From assembly GCA_012965625.1 (NCBI GenBank), contig DTSC01000052.1, positions 1,392 to 17,889 of the forward strand: a stretch of DNA of 16,498 nucleotides. The letters are read 5' to 3'. The notes beneath the pieces are model-generated. The model did no database searches and was not told where the DNA came from. It saw only the letters and a program-made list of their open reading frames with translations. The DNA comes from Flavobacteriales bacterium. GTDB taxonomy: Bacteria > Bacteroidota > Bacteroidia > NORP154. This document shows positions 8,391 through 13,857 of the stretch, one piece after another. A program made the translations under genes and the position numbers. Each line of letters opens with the position of its first letter. Position 1 is the stretch's first letter.

Positions 8391-9713
8391 ATGCCGATGA
8401 TACTTCTATCAACAACATCCATTACGATTATTGCCAGCATCATAGTATTTATGGTGTTCCTGTTACTGCTCCTAACATTAATCTTATTTGCAAAATCAAA
8501 ACTTACCAGTTCTGGGTTGGTTAGCATAAAGATAAATGGAGAAAAGACCATTGAGGTCAATGCGGGAGACTCGATTCTTACTACCCTGGGAAATGAAAAA
8601 ATATTTTTGCCCTCGGCATGTGGAGGTGGAGGAACTTGCTCTATGTGCAAATGCCAGGTTACTAAGGGAGGCGGTGAAATATTGCCTACGGAAGAACCCT
8701 ATTTTTCTAGAAAAGAAGTCCAGGAAAAATGGAGACTTGGCTGCCAGGTAAAGGTAAAGGAAGACATGGATATCCAGATTCCTGAAGAAATTTTTGGCAT
8801 TAAAAAATGGGAATGTGAGGTGGTTTCAAATTATAACGTTGCCTCATTTATCAAAGAGTTAATAGTTAGATTACCCGAGGGAGAGATTCTGGATTTTAAG
8901 GCTGGTGGATACATCCAAATTGATGTGCCTGAAACAGAAGTTGATTTTAAAAATATAGATATTACCTCACACCCTGATCTGGGAAGAGACCCCATGGATT
9001 TTAAGACCGAGTGGGATAAGTTCAAGCTATGGGGCCTGAAAATGAAAAATGACGATCCTTTGTTCAGAGCTTATTCCATGGCCAACCATCCGGCTGAAGG
9101 AAATATCGTAATGCTGAACATCAGGGTGGCCACCCCTCCATTTGATCCGAAAAAAGGAGGATGGATGGATTTGAACCCAGGTGTTTGTTCTTCCTATACA
9201 TTTGGATTAAAACCAGGTGATAAAATAACCATTTCGGGCCCTTATGGGGAGTTCTATATCAAGGACTCCGAGGCTGAAATGATCTATATAGGAGGTGGGG
9301 CAGGAATGGCCCCAATGCGTTCCCATCTGTTTCATTTGTTCCATACCCTGAAAACAGGCAGAAAAGTTACCTATTGGTATGGTGGCCGCTCCAAAAGAGA
9401 GCTCTTTTACCTGGATCACTTCAAAAATATTGAAAAAGAATTCCCAAATTTTAAGTTTTATATTGTGCTTTCTGAACCGCTCCCTGAAGACAATTGGGTG
9501 GATAAAAAAGACATGGATGATCCTGAAGGAGATGGGTTTACTGGGTTTGTGCACCAGGCAGTAATCGATCAATACCTGAATGACCACGAGGCTCCTGAAG
9601 ACATTGAGTTTTACTTTTGCGGCCCCCCTTTGATGAACAAAGCGGTATTGAAACTATGTGATGAATGGGGCGTTCCAGATGAACATGTGTCGTTTGACGA
9701 TTTTGGAGGTTAA
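8391..9713 (+). CDS. nqrF: Na+-translocating NADH:quinone oxidoreductase subunit F
   Basis: NqrF is the NADH-oxidising entry subunit, anchored by one N-terminal helix (about residues 8-34), then a 2Fe-2S ferredoxin domain and a ferredoxin-NADP reductase-like domain. The iron-sulfur ligands are Cys77, Cys83, Cys86 (CGGGGTCSMC) and Cys118 (RLGCQ). The FAD motif RAYSMAN begins at Arg226, and the NADH-binding glycine motif GGGAGMAP begins at residue 301. CGPPLMNKAV lies near the end, and the C-terminus FDDFGG carries the aromatic residue that stacks on FAD. At 440 residues it is longer than the Vibrio protein (about 408), mainly from an acidic and aromatic insert before the FAD motif. Its last two codons (GGAGGT) form a Shine-Dalgarno-like sequence for apbE, whose TTG start directly abuts the stop. 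Confidence 0.97.
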   Translation: MPMILLSTTSITIIASIIVFMVFLLLLLTLILFAKSKLTSSGLVSIKINGEKTIEVNAGDSILTTLGNEKIFLPSACGGGGTCSMCKCQVTKGGGEILPTEEPYFSRKEVQEKWRLGCQVKVKEDMDIQIPEEIFGIKKWECEVVSNYNVASFIKELIVRLPEGEILDFKAGGYIQIDVPETEVDFKNIDITSHPDLGRDPMDFKTEWDKFKLWGLKMKNDDPLFRAYSMANHPAEGNIVMLNIRVATPPFDPKKGGWMDLNPGVCSSYTFGLKPGDKITISGPYGEFYIKDSEAEMIYIGGGAGMAPMRSHLFHLFHTLKTGRKVTYWYGGRSKRELFYLDHFKNIEKEFPNFKFYIVLSEPLPEDNWVDKKDMDDPEGDGFTGFVHQAVIDQYLNDHEAPEDIEFYFCGPPLMNKAVLKLCDEWGVPDEHVSFDDFGG

Positions 9714-10781
9714 TTGAAACCCTATACTCTTTTTATCTGTCTTGTTTCATTGCTTTCCTGTAGCCATCAGGCCAGTAAACAGGAAATTATTGGCCAAGCA
9801 CAGGGCACTACCTACCATATAAAACTTTATTCCCAGGATAACATCAATTATAGCACCGCTATAGATTCCATTCTAAGGGCCATTGATCAATCTCTTTCAT
9901 TATACATTAACAACTCGACAATTTTCAGGGTAAATCAAAAAGATACTATTGTAGGTACTGACTCTTACTTCCAGCAGGTTTTTATCAAATCTCAAGAGGT
10001 CTATCAATCAACACATGGTGCATTTGACCCAACCATACTGCCTCTTGTAAAAGGATGGGGCTTTGGTAAAGGCAAGACACTTACAATTGATAGCTCAATG
10101 GTGGATTCGCTTCTAAAGATGGTTGACTTTAATAAAGTAACCATGGGAATGCCACAGCAATTAGAATTACACCATGTATTAAAAAGGTATTGTGATTCAG
10201 CACAGATCGAGATCAACTATTTGCTTCAAAAAAGTGACCCCAACATCCAACTGGACTTCAACGCCATAGCACAAGGATATACAGTAGACATCATAAGAAA
10301 TTACCTCAATAATGCAGGAGTAGAAAATTATATGATAGAGCTGGGGGGAGAGGTGTTTGCAAGTGGAAATAAGCCCAATAACAATCTCTGGAAGATCGGT
10401 ATTGACAAACCACTTGATGATCCAGGCAAAAGAGAACTACAGGCCATTGTAGCTCTGGAAAATAAAGCGATGGCAACCTCAGGGAATTACAGGCAATTTT
10501 ACATTAAGGATGGAGTCAAATATGCCCATACCATAGATCCCAAAACAGGCTATCCGGTAACACATAACTTATTAAGTGCAACCGTACTGGCAAGTGAGTG
10601 CGCACTTGCTGATGCTTATGCGACCGCGTTTATGGTAATGGGACTGCAAAAAGCCAAAGTTTTTTTATTGGAAAATCCCAATTTAGGGTTGGATGCCCTA
10701 TTTATTTATTCAAACGCAGAAGGTAGTTGGGAAACCTATACTACAAATGGGATGAAAGACCTGGTGCAAGATGTCAATTAG
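9714..10781 (+). CDS. apbE: FAD:protein FMN transferase (ApbE), predicted lipoprotein
   Basis: ApbE transfers the FMN half of FAD onto threonines of secreted or membrane proteins; in an nqr operon its targets are NqrB and NqrC. The 355-residue protein begins with a lipoprotein signal whose lipobox is LLSC with Cys16 the lipidated residue, so it acts in the periplasm. Family motifs in order are GTTYHIKLY, GAFDPTILPLVKGWGF from residue 102, LDFNAIAQGY from 180, ELGGEVFASG from 209, MATSGNYRQFY from 253, HTIDPKTGYPV from 272 and DAYATAFMVMG from 300, which includes the Mg2+-binding aspartate and threonine. The start is TTG, abutting the nqrF stop; the next in-frame Met is far downstream. The loop at residues 146-179 looks some 15-20 residues longer than I would expect. 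Its last 8 bases overlap the end of the convergent small gene. Confidence 0.95.
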   Translation: MKPYTLFICLVSLLSCSHQASKQEIIGQAQGTTYHIKLYSQDNINYSTAIDSILRAIDQSLSLYINNSTIFRVNQKDTIVGTDSYFQQVFIKSQEVYQSTHGAFDPTILPLVKGWGFGKGKTLTIDSSMVDSLLKMVDFNKVTMGMPQQLELHHVLKRYCDSAQIEINYLLQKSDPNIQLDFNAIAQGYTVDIIRNYLNNAGVENYMIELGGEVFASGNKPNNNLWKIGIDKPLDDPGKRELQAIVALENKAMATSGNYRQFYIKDGVKYAHTIDPKTGYPVTHNLLSATVLASECALADAYATAFMVMGLQKAKVFLLENPNLGLDALFIYSNAEGSWETYTTNGMKDLVQDVN

Positions 10782-10971
10782 TCTCTTCTTCTTTGCACTT
10801 ATCCCCTGCTGAAGCACCACAAATACCACATGTGCCATCCTCTTTTTGGAGCATGGGGTTATTGCTACTGCAGGTACCGGCAAACTTACCATCTTTTTTA
10901 ACTAGAATCTTGATAGCAATCCCTGCAAAAGCCAATGCAAGTAATACAATGGATAATAAGACTACCTTCAT
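10774..10971 (-). CDS. Small four-cysteine membrane protein; candidate Bacteroidota NqrM-like Na+-NQR maturation factor
   Basis: This 65-residue protein has one N-terminal transmembrane helix (about residues 3-24, VVLLSIVLLALAFAGIAIKI), a short basic stretch, then a soluble tail with four cysteines: Cys34 (GTCSSNNP), Cys48 and Cys51 (TCGICG) and Cys59 (DKC). I recognise it as resembling small proteins often annotated only as membrane or secreted protein in Bacteroidota. NqrM (DUF539), needed in Vibrio to assemble active Na+-NQR, has the same plan: one helix followed by a short tail with four conserved cysteines, encoded next to apbE. This gene is also next to apbE, but on the opposite strand, with the two stop codons overlapping by 8 bases. 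The architecture and location are seen; the NqrM role is inference. The start is ATG; the GIN lipoprotein gene ends 39 nt upstream, so read-through from that pair is possible. Confidence 0.72.
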   Translation of the reverse strand: MKVVLLSIVLLALAFAGIAIKILVKKDGKFAGTCSSNNPMLQKEDGTCGICGASAGDKCKEEETN

Positions 10972-11010
10972 AAATAAAGATTAAAAATAAACATATCTGA
11001 TATATTTCAA

Positions 11011-11751
11011 TTAAAGAGGCGATATAGTTCCCCCACCCCATTTTTCTGATATAACTTTTGCCGGATTACCAGCATAAAAGACATTACCATAACCATCCAA
11101 TATGATCTTGACAGAATCGGCACCATAAATATAACAATCCCCTGTAGTTTTTGTATAAATGGCCGTATAAGTTGTAATAAGTTCAGCACAACGAATCCAA
11201 TGTTGACCTGATGACCAAATATCTATGCCTCCTGTGTTTCCTTTTAAGTTTAAATCGCCAGAACCATGAACAGCACAAAAAGTATAATTATTATTGATAT
11301 CAAGAATAATGTCACCATTAGACTGGTTTGAAATATAAAAATGATCAGCTATTATTTTATTGGTACTTGTGATTTTCCCATATCCAACATGTGTTATCTT
11401 TTTTAAACCAGCAACTCCAATAAAGGCAGTAACCTCAAGTTCATTATTTCTAGCCCAATTACATTTATTATTGTTTCTTAAAACTAAGGTGTCATTAACC
11501 ACCTCTGCTATTATCTTATCCATAAGGTTCTCACCGGCCTCTATCTCAACATAGGTTTCCGAGCTTTGGGTAAGGACCACATTTACGTCATTATATATCT
11601 CAATATAAATAAAGTCAGGTAGATTTCGTATTTCTTGAACTAAATCTCCATTAGCCTTAAAACAATCATTCTTTGATTTACTACATGCCGCCAGTCCTGC
11701 ACTAATACATAGAATAACAATATACAAGATTAAATTTTTAGTTCTCATCAT
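11011..11751 (-). CDS. GIN-domain lipoprotein (DUF2807)
   Basis: A 246-residue predicted lipoprotein: signal peptide with lipobox LAAC (Cys23 lipidated), then a repetitive beta-rich domain matching the head GIN / DUF2807 family, whose members form right-handed beta-helix-like folds. Characteristic segments are the opening LPDFIYIEIYNDVNVVLTQ, VEIEAGENLMDKI, LVLRNNNKCNWARN, and later HGSGDLNLKG and TTGDCYIYGADSVKI. The molecular role of the family is unknown; it is common on the Bacteroidota cell surface or in the periplasm. Five cysteines in the mature part (C30, C97 region and others) could form disulfides. The ATG overlaps the stop of the upstream acyloxyacyl hydrolase gene by four bases (ATGA), indicating translational coupling. 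The small four-Cys gene begins 39 nt after its stop. Confidence 0.85.
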   Translation of the reverse strand: MMRTKNLILYIVILCISAGLAACSKSKNDCFKANGDLVQEIRNLPDFIYIEIYNDVNVVLTQSSETYVEIEAGENLMDKIIAEVVNDTLVLRNNNKCNWARNNELEVTAFIGVAGLKKITHVGYGKITSTNKIIADHFYISNQSNGDIILDINNNYTFCAVHGSGDLNLKGNTGGIDIWSSGQHWIRCAELITTYTAIYTKTTGDCYIYGADSVKIILDGYGNVFYAGNPAKVISEKWGGGTISPL

Positions 11752-12863
11752 TTCAAGCGATACCCTATTCCAAATTCAAAATTCTCTGCTACAGCCCAAT
11801 GTGTTTTAAAACCTGCAGCTAAAAAAAGTTTCTCATTAACATAAAACCTATTAGTAAGCCGATGATATATCGGCCCATCACTCTTCACATTATTTAGTAA
11901 GTAAACTCCCATTTGTACCACGGCACTATACCTGCCAAACACTAATTCATGGGAGAGATGAATGCCCAATTTAATAAAATATGACCTCTTCTCAATCAGT
12001 TCTCTTAAGGTATCACGATTATGTACTTCAATATTGGAATCATCATAAAACACATCTAAGCCTAATCCTAATTTTCTCCGATTGTCTACAAACTTTGCCC
12101 CTTCAATAAAAATATGGCCCGTAGCATACTTTTTCCCTCCAGCCGGATGTACCTCACGTATTCCAGGAGCTGCACAAACCAAAAAGTGACTGTTTCTAAT
12201 AGTATTCACCACAGTATCCTTTTTTAAACGGATTTTATAATCCCCTATCTGGTAGTGTAAGCCAATATATATACCAGGGATATTTATGCCGAGATTTGGA
12301 ACAGCAACTGCTGCATTCGAGAAATGCGAAAAAGAAAACCCGCTTTTTATCCATGATCTTTTTGCAATCTTTAATCGAGCTTCTATTAATACGCTGGCAA
12401 ACATGTTCACTTTAGACCCGATAGCCGTATTCTTATAATTGTCAGTTCGGTCAAATGGTTTAGATATCAATCCAATACCAGTACCACATCGGTAGTACCA
12501 TACAAATTTATCACGCTTAATCAATGGCAGATCAAGATAGCCATATAAAGCCGTTCCAGTTCCAAGCTGTTCAGGATTACCGAGATCTAAATGCAGCAAT
12601 CCAACCCCAGGTGATGGCCTATTAAAACTACCATGCCACCCTTGCTCGCCTGACGTTTGTTTGTCTAAATTAAGATCAAAACCTTTTACCCTATCTCTAA
12701 CCAGGTGGTTCATGTTTTCACGATGAGATAAAATAAAACCAATATGGTACTTTGCAGAAATAGTATAACCAGGTGTAAATAAGGAAACAGCTTCTTGTGC
12801 CATTAACTGGGGCAACATCCCAAAAAAAGATAGTAAAAAAGATATGTGAAGTTTCCAAATCAT
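11748..12863 (-). CDS. PagL-like acyloxyacyl hydrolase (lipid A 3-O-deacylase family)
   Basis: A 371-residue predicted outer-membrane beta-barrel with an N-terminal signal peptide (cleavage likely near residue 22 or 23, LMAQ-EA). It matches the PagL-like acyloxyacyl hydrolases, which remove an acyl chain from lipid A. The signature is SHFSNAAVAVPNLGIN: His180 and Ser182 align with the catalytic His126 and Ser128 of Pseudomonas PagL. At the place of PagL Glu140 the protein has Asn194. It is about twice the length of proteobacterial PagL, as I believe is usual in Bacteroidota, and alternating hydrophobic residues plus a C-terminal aromatic strand (FEFGIGYRLK) fit a barrel. Its stop overlaps the start of the GIN lipoprotein gene. 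It diverges from mazG across an 81-nt gap; I chose the ATG at 12863. Whether the real substrate is lipid A is not shown. Confidence 0.85.
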   Translation of the reverse strand: MIWKLHISFLLSFFGMLPQLMAQEAVSLFTPGYTISAKYHIGFILSHRENMNHLVRDRVKGFDLNLDKQTSGEQGWHGSFNRPSPGVGLLHLDLGNPEQLGTGTALYGYLDLPLIKRDKFVWYYRCGTGIGLISKPFDRTDNYKNTAIGSKVNMFASVLIEARLKIAKRSWIKSGFSFSHFSNAAVAVPNLGINIPGIYIGLHYQIGDYKIRLKKDTVVNTIRNSHFLVCAAPGIREVHPAGGKKYATGHIFIEGAKFVDNRRKLGLGLDVFYDDSNIEVHNRDTLRELIEKRSYFIKLGIHLSHELVFGRYSAVVQMGVYLLNNVKSDGPIYHRLTNRFYVNEKLFLAAGFKTHWAVAENFEFGIGYRLK

Positions 12864-12871
12864 CAGATAAG

Positions 12872-12879
12872 CAAAATTA
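12872..12879 (-). promoter_or_regulatory. Candidate -7 box (TAATTTTG) for the acyloxyacyl hydrolase operon
   Basis: On the minus strand TAATTTTG matches TAnnTTTG and ends eight bases before the hydrolase ATG. It lies in the 81-nt gap shared with the divergent mazG promoter. No -33 element is obvious. Confidence 0.4.
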
Positions 12880-12930
12880 TTAAAAATATTGGGTCAGGTG
12901 TGATAATTAGGGAGTTCTCTTTTGACTTCA

Positions 12931-12938
12931 TACATTTG
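12931..12938 (+). promoter_or_regulatory. Candidate -7 box (TACATTTG) for mazG
   Basis: TACATTTG is a full match to TAnnTTTG and ends six bases before the mazG ATG at 12945. If used, transcription would begin within two or three bases of the start codon. This also argues against the longer frame beginning at 12846, whose extra codons would include the promoter and overlap the hydrolase gene. Confidence 0.45.
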
Positions 12939-12944
12939 CAAGCT

Positions 12945-13757
12945 ATGGAGCAAAAAACAAACATATCAAACCCTGGCAAAGCATTTGAAAGGCTGATTAA
13001 TATAATGCAGGAATTAAGGGAAAGATGCCCGTGGGATCAAAAACAGACTATGGAATCTTTAAGTCATTTAACAATTGAAGAAACCTATGAGCTTGTAGAC
13101 TCTATACTGGACAAGGACATGAACAATATCAAGAAAGAGCTTGGGGATTTATTGCTTCACATCGTATTTTATTCTCAAATAGGTTCAGAAACCAATGATT
13201 TTGACGTAGTTCATGTAATTAATGGGATTTGTGATAAGCTAATACACAGGCATCCCCATATCTATGGGGATGTTAAAGCCAATACGCCTGAAGAGGTAAA
13301 AAAGAACTGGGAAAAACTTAAGATGCTCGAAAGAGACAATACAGATAAAGAAGGCAGAAAATCCATCCTTGAAAGTGTTCCTAAATCTTTGCCAGCTATG
13401 GTAAAGGCAACAAGAATTCAGGATAAAGCAAAAGCCATCGGCTTTGACTGGGAAAATAAGGATCAGGTATGGGAAAAGGTATCAGAAGAATTATCTGAAC
13501 TTAAAAAAGAAATTGATAAAGCAGACAACCAAGAAAAAATTGAGAATGAGTTTGGTGACTTCCTTTTCTCCTTAATAAACTACTGCAGATATATAGAAAT
13601 TAATCCTGAGAATGCCCTTGAAAGAACCAATAAGAAGTTTATCAGCAGATTCCAGTTCATGGAAAGGGAAGCTGCCAAAAAAGGAACAAACCTGCAAGAG
13701 ATGACGCTTGCAGACATGGATGCGTACTGGGAGCAAGCAAAGAAACTTGAGTGCTGA
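12945..13757 (+). CDS. mazG: Nucleoside triphosphate pyrophosphohydrolase MazG
   Basis: MazG hydrolyses (d)NTPs to NMP and pyrophosphate, cleaning the nucleotide pool and, in E. coli, lowering ppGpp during starvation. The open frame extends upstream to 12846, but the family alignment begins at the ATG at 12945, giving 270 residues, close to the E. coli length (263). Two tandem MazG domains are visible. The N-terminal one has CPWDQKQT (28-35), the metal-binding EExxE at Glu45, Glu46, Glu49 and ExxD at Glu65-Asp68. The C-terminal, normally the active one, has EExxE at Glu181, Glu182, Glu185 and ExxD at Glu202-Asp205. Between them lie HRHPHIYGDV and the linker NWEKLK. It is cytoplasmic and converges on katG over a 100-nt gap. 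The codons for HPHIYGD contain a perfect inverted repeat. Confidence 0.95.
   Translation: MEQKTNISNPGKAFERLINIMQELRERCPWDQKQTMESLSHLTIEETYELVDSILDKDMNNIKKELGDLLLHIVFYSQIGSETNDFDVVHVINGICDKLIHRHPHIYGDVKANTPEEVKKNWEKLKMLERDNTDKEGRKSILESVPKSLPAMVKATRIQDKAKAIGFDWENKDQVWEKVSEELSELKKEIDKADNQEKIENEFGDFLFSLINYCRYIEINPENALERTNKKFISRFQFMEREAAKKGTNLQEMTLADMDAYWEQAKKLEC
13251..13272. repeat. Perfect inverted repeat inside mazG (10-bp arms, 2-bp centre)
   Basis: The arm CATCCCCATA is followed by TC and then its exact reverse complement TATGGGGATG. It encodes the conserved RHPHIYGDV part of MazG. The palindrome is exact by direct reading; any function is unknown, and it may follow from codon choice. Confidence 0.85.
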
Positions 13758-13857
13758 AGCCAACTTAATGAGCATTAGGGTAATTGCCAATGCCTTCTTG
13801 GCCTCCTTAAAGCATCTTCACCTTTTTTATATAACGAATCTACAGATTGGGTTGCAG

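Noticed and set aside
3773..9713. The operon as Rnf (rnfCDGEAB-like) rather than Nqr
   Set aside because: The gene order, an NqrA without ferredoxin clusters, and an NqrF with one 2Fe-2S site plus an FAD/NADH domain are specific to Na+-NQR.
12846..12944. N-terminal extension of mazG by 33 codons
   Set aside because: It would overlap the hydrolase gene and include the TACATTTG box; MazG similarity begins at the ATG at 12945.
13786..13802. GCCAA/TTGGC hairpin in the mazG-katG convergent gap as a terminator
   Set aside because: Only five base pairs with a seven-base loop, and no T-run directly after it on either strand.
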